A stretch of DNA of 64,000 bases, from NCBI RefSeq assembly GCF_900142785.1, contig NZ_FRCD01000013.1, forward strand, positions 119,330-183,329. Direction: 5' to 3'. Positions 1 to 8,723 of this stretch are shown in pieces. The translations under genes were made by a program, and so were the position numbers. Origin of the DNA: Chryseobacterium carnipullorum (GTDB lineage: Bacteria > Bacteroidota > Bacteroidia > Flavobacteriales > Weeksellaceae). The notes under the pieces are model-generated. The model saw nothing but the letters and a program-made list of their open reading frames with translations. It was not told where the DNA came from and ran no database searches. How positions within the stretch are numbered: the stretch's first letter is position 1; the number at the start of each line of letters is the position of its first letter.

Positions 1-2084
1 GTGAGATTCAGAAAAAAGTAGAAGAACTTGCTTTAAGCACCAAATACAAATCTGAATTCCTGGCTAATATGTCCCACGAGCTGAGAACACCGCTGAACTC
101 AATCTTACTACTTTCCAGACTGATGGCAGAAAACCCGGATGAAAACCTGAATGAAGATCAGGTAGAATCGGCAAAGGTGATTCAAAGTTCAGGAAGCAGC
201 CTTCTGACCCTTATTGATGAGATCCTGGATCTTGCCAAAATAGAATCAGGTAAAATGACGCTTGAATATCAGGATGTTGTTGTGAATGATGTGATCAGAG
301 ATTTAAGAAGCCTGTTCAACCCGATTATTCAGGAAAAGAAGATCAATTTTGATATTCATGTAGAAGAAGGCCTTGAAAAAACTATTGAAACCGATCGACT
401 CCGTGTAGATCAGGTATTGCGTAATCTGTTGTCCAATGCAATAAAGTTTACGACAGAAGGAAGTATTACTCTACATATTAAAAAAGATACCGGAAACAAA
501 GATTTTATTGTTTTCAGTGTGAAAGATACCGGAATAGGAATTCCTGAAGAAAAGCAGGCGATTATTTTTGAAGCTTTCCAGCAGGCAGACGGATCTACAC
601 GCCGTAGATTTGGGGGGACCGGGTTAGGGCTTTCCATTAGCCGTGAAATTGCAAGATTACTCGGAGGAGAATTAAGCCTGAAAAGTAAAGTGGATGAAGG
701 AAGCGAATTTAGTCTTACTATCCCCGTAAAAGCGATATCTGAAACTATTCAGCCTGAGAACGACCAGAACCTGGTAGATATCATTCGTGAAGATGTTGAA
801 GAAATCCAGAATATTCTGGAAGAAGCAGAAGCTAAAACAGCATTGCATTTGGAGACCTTAGAAATTCCTGAAGATGTAGACGATGACAGAGACGCGATAA
901 CTCCCGAGGATAAAGTGATCTTAATCGTAGAAGATGATATCAATTTTGCCAAAGCACTTCTCAAATACACCCGGATGAATCACTATAAGGGAGTTGTGGT
1001 GGTAAGAGGAGATTATGCACTGTCAGCAGCAGTTCAGTACCATCCGCAGGCTATTTTACTGGATGTTCAGCTTCCTGTAAAAGACGGCTGGAAAGTGATG
1101 GATGAGCTTAAGTCCAACTCTGCAACCAAACATATTCCGGTACATATGATGTCTGTTCTGCAGCTTGAAAAAGAAAGTTTGATGAAAGGGGCTATTGATT
1201 TCATTAATAAACCGCTCGCTCTGGATCAAATGACAGACGTCTTCAAGAAAATTGAGGATGCCCTTCAGATGTCGCCGCAAAAAGTTTTAATTGTAGAACA
1301 TAATGCGAAGCACGCCAAAGCATTATCATATTATTTAAGTAATTTCAATATTTCTTTATCTGTAGAAAATAATGTGGAAGACAGTGTTAAAGCGTTAACT
1401 TCTGACCATATCGACTGTGTCATCCTGGATATCGGAGACTCAAGAAGCAGTGAATATAAAGTCGTTGAATCCATTAAAAGTTATGAAGGACTGGAAAATC
1501 TGCCCATCATTATCTTTACCGAACACAGTTTATCCAAATCTGAAGAGCTCAAGATCAAGCAATATGCAGACTCTATTGTTGTAAAAACGGCTCATTCTTA
1601 TGAAAGAATTTTAGATGAAGTAGGTTTATTCTTACATTTGGTGGAAGAAAAAAACAACTCTGTAGAGACCGCAAGGAATAAGGTTTTAGGTTCTTTAACT
1701 GAAGTTTTGAGCGGAAAAAAAATATTGATTACCGATGATGATGTCCGTAATATTTTCTCTCTGACCAAAGCCTTGGAAAAATATAAGGTGGAAGTTGTTG
1801 TGGCGATGGATGGAAAACATGCCCTGCAGCAGATCAAAGAACATAAAGACATAGACGTTATTCTGATGGATATGATGATGCCGGAAATGGATGGCTACGA
1901 AACCATACGGGAGATCAGGAAAATGCCTGCATTGGCAAGGCTCCCTGTCATTGCGATCACAGCAAAATCCATGATCGGGGACCGTGAAAAATGTATAGAA
2001 GCGGGGGCTTCAGATTATATCTCAAAACCTGTAGATATCGATCAGCTGTTATCCTTACTCCGTGTCTGGTTATATGAAAGTTAA
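1..2084 (+). CDS. Hybrid sensor histidine kinase with three receiver domains (5' end outside window)
   Basis: The reading frame is open from the left edge (first full codon at 3), so the N-terminal sensor part is missing. A short coiled-coil stretch leads into the HisKA motif SHELRTPLN; the phospho-acceptor His codon is at 75-77. An HATPase domain follows, with N box NLLSNAIKFT, G1 box DTGIGIP and G2 box GGTGLGLS. Three receiver domains follow, at roughly residues 283-400, 405-520 and 550-668 counted from the Met at 69. Receivers 1 and 3 keep the acidic pair and the acceptor Asp. Receiver 2 reads VEHN where the acidic pair should be and lacks a clear Lys motif, so it looks degenerate. The protein should autophosphorylate and pass phosphate to its own receivers or to the downstream regulators. 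Its stop codon abuts the next ATG, which indicates translational coupling in an operon of five genes. Confidence 0.93.
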   Translation, partial: EIQKKVEELALSTKYKSEFLANMSHELRTPLNSILLLSRLMAENPDENLNEDQVESAKVIQSSGSSLLTLIDEILDLAKIESGKMTLEYQDVVVNDVIRDLRSLFNPIIQEKKINFDIHVEEGLEKTIETDRLRVDQVLRNLLSNAIKFTTEGSITLHIKKDTGNKDFIVFSVKDTGIGIPEEKQAIIFEAFQQADGSTRRRFGGTGLGLSISREIARLLGGELSLKSKVDEGSEFSLTIPVKAISETIQPENDQNLVDIIREDVEEIQNILEEAEAKTALHLETLEIPEDVDDDRDAITPEDKVILIVEDDINFAKALLKYTRMNHYKGVVVVRGDYALSAAVQYHPQAILLDVQLPVKDGWKVMDELKSNSATKHIPVHMMSVLQLEKESLMKGAIDFINKPLALDQMTDVFKKIEDALQMSPQKVLIVEHNAKHAKALSYYLSNFNISLSVENNVEDSVKALTSDHIDCVILDIGDSRSSEYKVVESIKSYEGLENLPIIIFTEHSLSKSEELKIKQYADSIVVKTAHSYERILDEVGLFLHLVEEKNNSVETARNKVLGSLTEVLSGKKILITDDDVRNIFSLTKALEKYKVEVVVAMDGKHALQQIKEHKDIDVILMDMMMPEMDGYETIREIRKMPALARLPVIAITAKSMIGDREKCIEAGASDYISKPVDIDQLLSLLRVWLYES

Positions 2085-2450
2085 ATGATGAATAAGAAGA
2101 TTTTAATTGTGGACGATGATCCACGTAATATATTTGCACTGAAACTGACGCTGAAATCAAGAGGTTATCAGATTGAAAGTTGTACAATGGCCCAGGAAGC
2201 CATTCAGATTTTAAAAGAACAGGTAATAGACATCGTCCTTATGGATATGATGATGCCTGAAATGGATGGATATGAAGCCATCAGAATGATGAGAAATACA
2301 CCATCCATGAGTGAAATTCCTGTGATTGCAGTGACCGCTCAGGCTATGCCGGAAGACCGTCAGAAATGCATTGATGCAGGAGCACAGGATTATGTTTCAA
2401 AACCAATTGATGTAGATCAGTTGATGACAGCCATCGAAAAATTTTCATAA
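2085..2450 (+). CDS. Single-domain response regulator (CheY-like)
   Basis: The protein is 121 residues and consists of one receiver domain with no output domain. It has the acidic cluster VDDD at residues 9-12, acceptor Asp54 in LMDMMMPEMDG, the Thr of VTAQ and the Lys of SKP. It closely resembles the third receiver of the preceding hybrid kinase (both share LMDMMMPEMDGYE), so one may derive from the other. The ATG directly follows the kinase TAA and the stop directly precedes the CheR ATG. This zero-base spacing implies co-translation. It probably shuttles phosphate between the kinase and another partner; the output is unknown. A second Met at codon 2 is an equally possible start. Confidence 0.93.
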   Translation: MMNKKILIVDDDPRNIFALKLTLKSRGYQIESCTMAQEAIQILKEQVIDIVLMDMMMPEMDGYEAIRMMRNTPSMSEIPVIAVTAQAMPEDRQKCIDAGAQDYVSKPIDVDQLMTAIEKFS

Positions 2451-3281
2451 ATGCTGGAGCCGAGTATTGTAAAAGATGAAGAAGTAGAATACTTGATAAA
2501 AGATGTTTATGAGAGGTACGGCTATGATTTTTCAGAATATAGCAGAGCTTCTTTTAAACGTCGGGTTAACCGTATTTGCCTCATTGATAGATTTACCAGT
2601 TTTGCGGAACTTCGGTACACCGTTCTCAATGATCCGGAATACCTGAAACGCTTTGTAGAAGAAATTACAGTGAACGTGACAGAAATGTTTCGTGATCCTC
2701 ACTTTTTTAAAGCGCTCAGAGAAAAGATTTTGCCGCAATTAGGAACATATCCGCTCATCAGAATATGGGTGGCAGGTTGTTCTACGGGAGAAGAAGCGTA
2801 TTCAATGGCTATTTTGCTTAAAGAAGCCAACCTCTACCACAAATCACTCATTTATGGGACAGATCTGAATCCTTCGGTTTTGGAAACGGCGCGCTCAGGC
2901 GTTTTCCCGTTACAGCAGATGAAACTCTATTCAGAGAATTATATATTGTCAGGAGGGAAAAAAGATTTTTCAGATTATTATACTGCCAATTACGACAGTG
3001 TACAATTTGATAAGAGCTTGAAGGAAAAACTGATATTATCTACCCATAATTTAGTTTCAGACAGTTCTTTTAACAGTTTTCAACTCATCATTTGCAGAAA
3101 TGTACTGATCTATTTCGACCGGGACCTGCAGGAACGTGTTTTTAAGCTTTTTGATAACAGTCTTGAAAACCTGGGCTATCTTGCTTTAGGTTCAAAAGAA
3201 ACGCTGAGATTTTCAAAATTAGACAAAAATTATCATCAGATCGATGACCAGAGGATCTGGAAGAAAACGGAGCATATGTAA
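2451..3281 (+). CDS. CheR-type SAM-dependent protein glutamate methyltransferase
   Basis: The protein is 276 residues, the usual CheR length. The N-terminal helical region (about 1-70) precedes a SAM-binding Rossmann domain with VAGCSTGEEAYS, the acidic loop YGTDLN and the catalytic-region motif IICRNVLIYF. CheR enzymes methylate glutamates on chemoreceptors. No chemoreceptor, CheA or CheW is encoded here, and this group is generally non-flagellated, so the substrate is probably something else, perhaps the neighbouring kinase's sensor region (inference). The start abuts the stop of the response regulator, and a CheB-type gene follows after 9 bp, so the methylation and demethylation activities are paired in one operon. 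Confidence 0.93.
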   Translation: MLEPSIVKDEEVEYLIKDVYERYGYDFSEYSRASFKRRVNRICLIDRFTSFAELRYTVLNDPEYLKRFVEEITVNVTEMFRDPHFFKALREKILPQLGTYPLIRIWVAGCSTGEEAYSMAILLKEANLYHKSLIYGTDLNPSVLETARSGVFPLQQMKLYSENYILSGGKKDFSDYYTANYDSVQFDKSLKEKLILSTHNLVSDSSFNSFQLIICRNVLIYFDRDLQERVFKLFDNSLENLGYLALGSKETLRFSKLDKNYHQIDDQRIWKKTEHM

Positions 3282-3290
3282 CACAAACAG

Positions 3291-3866
3291 ATGATGGAAA
3301 CAAAAAACACAAAGACAGAATTGGTCGTGATAGGAGGATCCGCAGGAAGCCTGCAGGTTATTCTGGAAATGCTTAAAAATTTAAAAAATGAAATCAGTTT
3401 CCCGATTTTGCTGGTCGTTCATCGCAAAGCCTCTTCAACGAATGTTCTGCAGACCTTACTCCAGCAGTTCGTGACCATGGAAGTGATTGAGATCGATGAC
3501 AAAACTAAAATTCAAAATAATAAACTGTATGTAGTCCCGGCCGATTATCACTTATTATTTGAAAATAAAAAAATGATGTCGCTGGATTTTTCAGAAAAGA
3601 TGAACTACTCGCGTCCATCAATTGACGTCACATTCAAGTCTGCGGCCGAAGTATATGGAGAAACTCTGGTAGGCGTTTTGCTTTCAGGTGCCAATGCAGA
3701 TGGAGTGGAAGGTTTGGGATTTATAAAAAAAAATAAAGGAAAAGTCTGGATTCAGGAGCCCGAAACGGCTGAGGTAGATTATATGCCCAGACATGCAGTA
3801 GAAGAAGTAGACTATGATTTGATTATTCAACCCAATAATCTGGCCGATTATATCAATCAACTATAA
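3291..3866 (+). CDS. CheB-type methylesterase domain protein without receiver domain
   Basis: The protein is 191 residues and covers only the CheB catalytic domain; the N-terminal receiver of classical CheB is absent. The expected catalytic triad is visible: Ser17 in GGSAGS, His44 in VVHRKAS and Asp137 in GANADG. It should hydrolyse methyl-glutamate esters (or deamidate Gln) on the substrate of the CheR encoded 9 bp upstream. Without its own receiver, control would have to come in trans, for example from the free receiver proteins on either side. Two Met codons (3291 and 3294) are possible starts. Confidence 0.9.
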   Translation: MMETKNTKTELVVIGGSAGSLQVILEMLKNLKNEISFPILLVVHRKASSTNVLQTLLQQFVTMEVIEIDDKTKIQNNKLYVVPADYHLLFENKKMMSLDFSEKMNYSRPSIDVTFKSAAEVYGETLVGVLLSGANADGVEGLGFIKKNKGKVWIQEPETAEVDYMPRHAVEEVDYDLIIQPNNLADYINQL

Positions 3867-3908
3867 AATAAGACATTAAAACAACTTTAAGATTTAAATA
3901 GAACGAAT

Positions 3909-4271
3909 ATGAGTACAAAGAAAATTTTGATTTTTGATGATGATACAACTATTTTAGAGGTAATTACCATCATTTTCGAAGAGAATGGTTATCAGGTCGA
4001 AATTTCAGAAACCTCTCATGATATACTGGAAAAAGTGTCAAAGTTTCAGCCGGATGTTATTCTTATGGATAACTGGATCCCGAAGATCGGTGGAGTAGAG
4101 GCTACCAAACTTTTAAAAAGTCATGAAGAGTTCAGATCTATTCCTGTGATCTATGTAACCGCTAATAATGATATCGTGAGATTGGCAGAAGAAGCTCAGG
4201 CCGATGATTATGTGGCAAAACCATTTAACCTGGATGATCTGGAAGATAAAGTAGCCAAGTATTTAAAATAA
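3909..4271 (+). CDS. Single-domain response regulator (CheY-like)
   Basis: The protein is 120 residues and is only a receiver domain: DDD at residues 10-12, acceptor Asp54 in LMDNWIPKIGG, the Thr in YVTANN and the Lys in VAKPF. It is more divergent from the kinase receivers than the protein at 2085 and has the SHEEF..IPVIYVTA pattern of diffusible Bacteroidota regulators. It lies 42 bp after CheB and is followed by a strong terminator, so it is the last gene of the operon. A role in coupling the kinase to CheB/CheR or to another pathway is inference. Confidence 0.92.
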   Translation: MSTKKILIFDDDTTILEVITIIFEENGYQVEISETSHDILEKVSKFQPDVILMDNWIPKIGGVEATKLLKSHEEFRSIPVIYVTANNDIVRLAEEAQADDYVAKPFNLDDLEDKVAKYLK

Positions 4272-4315
4272 CAGACTTACATTAAAAAGCAGTGATGCTT
4301 TTCGATATTTATAAG

Positions 4316-4350
4316 ATATCCTTGCACAACTGTGTAGGGATATTTTATTT
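4316..4350 (+). terminator. Rho-independent terminator of the kinase/CheR/CheB operon
   Basis: Arms 4316-4327 and 4332-4343 pair over 12 positions, including two G-T wobbles, around a 4-base AACT loop. A TTTTATTT tract follows. It sits 45 bp after the last operon gene and ends next to the stop of the convergent gene, so it may serve both strands. Confidence 0.8.
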
Positions 4351-4651
4351 AAATAATCCTTCTGAAAGGCTGCCTCCTCATCTCTTCAAAATGTCTGGTT
4401 CTCTCCCGGAGAAGATCTACTGTACATCTTCCGCTGTTGATTTCAGCAATCAGAGCAGATAAGAATAATTTCAACTGAGGATGAGACCGTATTTTATCTG
4501 TAAAAGTAGTAGCGATAATGATTTTTTTAGAAACGATATTCTGTGTAAAGATATATTCGCCTTCCAAATCAACATTCAAATAAAACTGATCTGCAATACT
4601 GAGTGATAAGTACCGATGGATCAGGTCGATATTTTGTAACATATTTTCCAT
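4349..4651 (-). CDS. Hypothetical protein, 100 residues
   Basis: I do not recognise a family. The protein has no signal peptide or membrane segment. It starts with a helical, acidic region (LIHRYLSLSIADQF), has a central strand-rich part, and ends with an Arg-rich helix (RERTRHFEEMRR and RRII). It is convergent with the signalling operon and shares its terminator region. The codon use matches its neighbours, and there is no competing frame with a recognisable gene. A cytoplasmic role is likely; function unknown. Confidence 0.6.
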   Translation of the reverse strand: MENMLQNIDLIHRYLSLSIADQFYLNVDLEGEYIFTQNIVSKKIIIATTFTDKIRSHPQLKLFLSALIAEINSGRCTVDLLRERTRHFEEMRRQPFRRII

Positions 4652-4829
4652 CTTGGTGTATTTATATAATATGCATTAATATTCATGCCATAGTTATTCT
4701 TTTAATAATTTTTTAATGGATAATCTCTGAGAAGACAGATGCTTACTGAATATTTTAAAATTAATATTATATTGCTGTTTTAAAGAAAGTTTTCAAGAAT
4801 GACCAATATCAATAAATCCTGAAGTATCT

Positions 4830-5339
4830 ATGTTAAAAGATATCATTGCCAAAGACCTTACCATTGTTTTTTGCGGAATCAATCCGGGTTTGAAATCTGC
4901 AGAAGAAGGGTATCATTTTTCGGGAAGAAGCAACCGTTTCTGGAAAGTCATGCATCAGGCAGGATTTACACCCTATCAGATCGAGGCGGAGAATGACAGA
5001 AGTATTTTGGATTTCGGATATGGACTCACCACTGCCGTAGCAAGAGCAACATCCCGTGCTGACGAACTTTCAAAAGAAGAATTTGATCACTCCCTCGAGC
5101 AATTTAAAACAAAAATAACCCGTTTTCAGCCAAAATATATTGTATTTCTTGGAAAAGCCGCCTATCAGGCTTTCTCCAAAAAGAAGCAAATTCTATGGGG
5201 ACCTCAGTCTGAAGATTTTTGTGGTTCCAGGGTTTGGGTGCTACCGAATACCAGTGGTTTGAACAGGGGATTTACTCTTGATGCTTTAGTTACATCCTAT
5301 AGCGGACTTTATCATGAGATTCACAGTAATCAGATCTAG
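4830..5339 (+). CDS. mug: G:T/U mismatch-specific DNA glycosylase, Mug/TDG family
   Basis: The protein is 169 residues, nearly the length of E. coli Mug (168). It has the active-site motif GINPGL with Asn18 at the position that activates water, the substrate-pocket region GRSNRFW, the core strand KYIVFLGKAAY, and the minor-groove motif PNTSGLNR. Mug enzymes remove uracil or ethenocytosine opposite guanine as part of base excision repair. The gene stands alone, 178 bp from the divergent hypothetical gene and 106 bp before the peroxidase gene. Confidence 0.92.
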   Translation: MLKDIIAKDLTIVFCGINPGLKSAEEGYHFSGRSNRFWKVMHQAGFTPYQIEAENDRSILDFGYGLTTAVARATSRADELSKEEFDHSLEQFKTKITRFQPKYIVFLGKAAYQAFSKKKQILWGPQSEDFCGSRVWVLPNTSGLNRGFTLDALVTSYSGLYHEIHSNQI

Positions 5340-5445
5340 ATTTTTCAATCAATTTTGTCATTTTTACCCATAAAAGAGGAATCTTATTCATCAATTTTCA
5401 AATGTATGTATTAGATTTCCTATTTTTACCAAAATCCTATTATCC

Positions 5446-6612
5446 ATGAAGAATGTCCTGAGCTGGATATTAATTGCATTTCTTACCATTTCTCTTTTGA
5501 ATAACTGTTTCAGCAACAGTGTTCAGAAAGAAATCCGGGAGAAAGCCTCATTTCTTGCCGAACTGAGGATATTATATTCTTCAGGAGATGCTTCAAAATG
5601 GCCTAAACCGATCTTAGATCCTGATGCCAGACCCTACTTTTCTGAAATAGGACATCTTCCTGAAATTCAGTACCCCTCAGACAATCCGTATTCGGAAGAC
5701 AAAGCTTTGCTGGGAAAAATACTTTTCTTCGATCCCCGTCTTTCCAAATCCGAGCAGATTGCCTGCGCTTCCTGCCACGATCCGGAATTGGGATGGTGTG
5801 ATAACCGAACTTTCTCTTTCGGACACGACAGACAGCTTGGTACACGGAATGCCATGAGCATTCTGAATGTTGCCTATGCAAGGTCTTTATTCTGGGACGG
5901 ACGCGCGGCGTCTTTGGAAGAACAGTCCGAAATGCCAATTCGGGATGAAAAAGAAATGAATGGACACATCGATCTGGCAGCCGGGAAAATTGCGAAAATC
6001 AAAGGCTACGAATTATTATTTGAAAAAGCTTTTGGTGATAAAGCTATTTCAAAAGACAGGATTTCCAAAGCAATTGCCGCTTTTGAAAGAACCGTTAAAA
6101 GCGGAACTTCCAGATTTGATCAGTTCATAGACGGAAAAGCAGAAGTGTATACGGATGATGAGCTGATGGGCCTTCATCTTTTCCGGACCAAGGCGCAATG
6201 CATGAACTGCCACAGCTCAGGCTATTTTTCCAATAACCAGTTTGAAAATATCGGGACTTCTTTATTAGGTTCTAAAGAAGAAGATCTGGGCCGTTATCTC
6301 GTTACCAAAAAACCGGAAGATGCCGGAAAGTTTCGTGTGCCGGGACTCCGTGAAGTCACAAGAACAGGACCATGGATGCACAATGGCTCTATGGCGACTC
6401 TCACGGAAGTCATTCAGTTTTACAGCAGAGGAAATCCTGAACATTCTCAAAAACGGGAAACTGTTCATCAGGGTGTCACACTTTCCTCAGAAAAATCAGG
6501 TTTTGTAAGGCTGCTGGATCTTACCGATATAGAAATTGCCCAGCTGGAAGCATTCCTACGGACTTTATCTACGAAACCGGAAAGAGTTTTGCCCCCTGCA
6601 TTGCCTCAGTAA
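5446..6612 (+). CDS. Di-haem cytochrome c peroxidase (CcpA/MauG family), exported
   Basis: The protein is 388 residues with an N-terminal hydrophobic export segment that ends at a Cys (LLNNC), a non-canonical lipobox, so it is periplasmic and possibly lipid-anchored. Two CxxCH haem c sites are visible: Cys107-Cys110-His111 (CASCH) and Cys252-Cys255-His256 (CMNCH). The family motifs KILFFDPRLS, LFWDGRA and GPWMHNGSM are present. The enzymes reduce hydrogen peroxide with electrons from small c-type cytochromes; a MauG-like oxidase role cannot be excluded. No cytochrome donor lies beside it. Confidence 0.92.
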   Translation: MKNVLSWILIAFLTISLLNNCFSNSVQKEIREKASFLAELRILYSSGDASKWPKPILDPDARPYFSEIGHLPEIQYPSDNPYSEDKALLGKILFFDPRLSKSEQIACASCHDPELGWCDNRTFSFGHDRQLGTRNAMSILNVAYARSLFWDGRAASLEEQSEMPIRDEKEMNGHIDLAAGKIAKIKGYELLFEKAFGDKAISKDRISKAIAAFERTVKSGTSRFDQFIDGKAEVYTDDELMGLHLFRTKAQCMNCHSSGYFSNNQFENIGTSLLGSKEEDLGRYLVTKKPEDAGKFRVPGLREVTRTGPWMHNGSMATLTEVIQFYSRGNPEHSQKRETVHQGVTLSSEKSGFVRLLDLTDIEIAQLEAFLRTLSTKPERVLPPALPQ

Positions 6613-6714
6613 AATAGTACTTATTATTCTGTAATTATTAAACATTCATTGACCGGAATGTAAAGGTTTTTTGCTACATTTATCTGTCATCAATCAGCAA
6701 ATAAATACCAAGAT

Positions 6715-7503
6715 ATGAACATTCAGCTTTTTTCAAAAAATGCTTTAGTGGGAGCCGCTACCCAGGGAATAGGTTTAGGAATCGCTCTGGAACTGGCAAA
6801 ATGCGGGGCAAACGTCACGATAATGGCCCGTAATGAAACGAAACTTAAAAAAGTGGTGTCGTCATTACCGGTTATCCATCCTGAGCAGAAACATCAATAT
6901 CTGGTCGCAGATTTTTCCAATTTTGAAGAATACAGAAAAATTATTTCTAACTATTTCAGTCATCATTCTATAGATATCCTCGTCAACAATACAAACGGTC
7001 CGGAACCCGGATTAGCACTCGATAAAAATGCAGAAGACTATCAAAAAGCATTTGATCTCCTCTTTAAAACGGTCTGTGAAACTACGCTTCTTGCTTTACC
7101 TCACATGATCCAACAGAAAAATGGAAGGATCATAAATGTTTCTTCATTATCAGTAAAAGAACCCATCAGTAATTTATCCCTTTCTAATTCCATTCGGTCG
7201 GCGGTCATTGCATGGGCCAAGACTTTATCGAACGAAGTAGCACAACATCAGATCACAGTCAATAATATCTTAACCGGATATTTCGATACCGAACGTATTC
7301 AAAACCTGATCAGTCATGAATCAAAACAAACAGGAAAGTCAGAGGAAGCAATCAAAAAAGCAAGGGAAAATAAAATTCCAATGAAAAGACTCGGTAATAC
7401 TGAAGAATACGGCTATCTGGCAGCTTTCCTCGCTTCAGAATATTCGTGCTATCTTACAGGAACCAGTATTCCTTTGGACGGAGGATTGAATAATACGTAT
7501 TAA
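6715..7503 (+). CDS. SDR-family protein lacking the canonical Tyr/Lys pair
   Basis: The protein is 262 residues with a Rossmann fold. The nucleotide-binding loop is GAATQGIGLG, the NNTNG motif stands where NNAG is usual, and NVSS provides the usual active-site Ser. Where classical SDRs have YxxxK, this protein reads Ser157-Asn-Ser-Ile-Arg161, so both the catalytic Tyr and Lys are replaced. A recognisable SDR subgroup shares this SNxxR pattern, so it is not a broken gene. The C-terminal YLTGTSIPLDGG motif is intact. It may be annotated as 3-oxoacyl-ACP reductase-like, but the substrate is unknown. A near-consensus -7 box (TACATTTA) lies upstream at about 6674. Confidence 0.85.
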   Translation: MNIQLFSKNALVGAATQGIGLGIALELAKCGANVTIMARNETKLKKVVSSLPVIHPEQKHQYLVADFSNFEEYRKIISNYFSHHSIDILVNNTNGPEPGLALDKNAEDYQKAFDLLFKTVCETTLLALPHMIQQKNGRIINVSSLSVKEPISNLSLSNSIRSAVIAWAKTLSNEVAQHQITVNNILTGYFDTERIQNLISHESKQTGKSEEAIKKARENKIPMKRLGNTEEYGYLAAFLASEYSCYLTGTSIPLDGGLNNTY

Positions 7504-7836
7504 TTCAGAAGATTATTTATTTGAGGGTTTCTGGAAAAAAAATGTCAATAAATGATATGTGTTCATTTGATGAAGCGTACAGATACTACATTCGCTTATT
7601 CAGTAGTGTAGTCACACTTCTTTGCGCACCTTGAAACTATGCCGTTACCATTAAAAACGTTGCGTTTAAAAAGTAATTTTTATTTCAATGATCAGATTGA
7701 CCGATTGAGCTATCGTAAATGAAATTAAAGTAAAAATCGATCAAAAACCTCCGTCCTTAGGGCATTCGTTCTTTTCGGTTCCAATGTTTTTTCGTAGTTT
7801 CACTTTCCTTTAATAAAAATACCATCACAATCCACA
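7504..7836. other. Intergenic region with a small inverted repeat
   Basis: This 333-bp stretch has no ORF of note. It holds a weak inverted repeat (ACTACA at about 7574 and TGTAGT at about 7606) and a short stretch before the next ATG with no clear consensus promoter. I see no RNA gene or recognisable gene remnant. Confidence 0.4.
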
Positions 7837-8694
7837 ATGAAAAGAAGCTTTATCAACCAAAAAGAACTGTCCGATAAATTCTGGAATATTGAGTGCTCCG
7901 GAAAAATACAGACCATATCTTTTGGGAAAACCGGAACCAAAGGCCGCGAAACTGTTAAAGAATATGCAGATGAAAAAGAATGTCTTCAGGAGTCTGAAAA
8001 GCTCATTGCTTAAAAGATAAAAAAAGGCTATACCGAAATTCAGGAAAATGGTGAGATTCCCCAAAAGATAGAACTGTCAGAGAATGAAAAAGCAGATATT
8101 TATTTTTGGGATGCCATAGAGAAATTCAACAAATATAAAAAAAACCATTGGAGCGAATATGATATTGATGAGCACATCGAAAATCTGACCGATCATTTGT
8201 CCAAATTTGGCAAAGAAAGAATGATTCTTTTCGAAAAAACGCTTCAGGAAAAATTAAGTGAATTGTACACTGCTGAAATTGCAGAACTCTCAATCATTCT
8301 TGAATGTGATTTTAAAAAGGAAAATGAAGTTTATATCTTTGATGATTATCTTTCTGATGATGGATTTATTTATTTCAGATGCTGGCTGCTGTTAAAAGGA
8401 AAAAATTTTTTTGAAGACATAAAATCTGATATTCAGTCTTTTGTAAGCGGGAAATACAGTTTTGATGTGGCAGACTGCTGGGCAGAAGGATTGCTTTATG
8501 TGGCAGATGATGCGTATGCCCAAAATCATGAAGATGAAGAATCCATTATCAAAGACACGGTGTATGAATTATATCCTGAAAACGATTACGACGGTATGAA
8601 TAGAAGCATGAGCCGGGAACCCAAAGGAGGAGCTGATTTGCATACAATGTATCCAAAGCTGGTGGAAGAAATAGGAGAATTGAGAAGTAAATAA
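7837..8694 (+). pseudogene. WGR plus DUF4240 protein gene interrupted by an in-frame stop
   Basis: One continuous frame runs from ATG 7837 to 8694 (285 codons before the final stop) except for a TAA at 8011-8013. The first 58 codons encode a WGR-type domain (FWNIE, SFGKTGTKG). After the stop the same frame continues KIKKGYTEI, the end of that domain, and then a DUF4240 domain (FWDAIEKF, FEKTLQEKL, ARAWCL-like FRCWLLL, YVADDAY). A TTG at 8197 could be taken as a start but lies inside the DUF4240 domain and is not credible. A single base change from GAA or CAA would explain the stop. It is either a recent nonsense mutation or a sequencing error. The WGR domain is otherwise known from poly(ADP-ribose) polymerases and the MolR group. 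Confidence 0.82.
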
Positions 8695-8723
8695 ATAATA
8701 AATCTGATGAATAGCCTTAAGAA

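Noticed and set aside
8197..8694. Separate gene starting at TTG 8197
   Set aside because: The frame continues upstream without a stop to 8014 and encodes the first part of the DUF4240 domain, so 8197 is internal to a broken longer gene.
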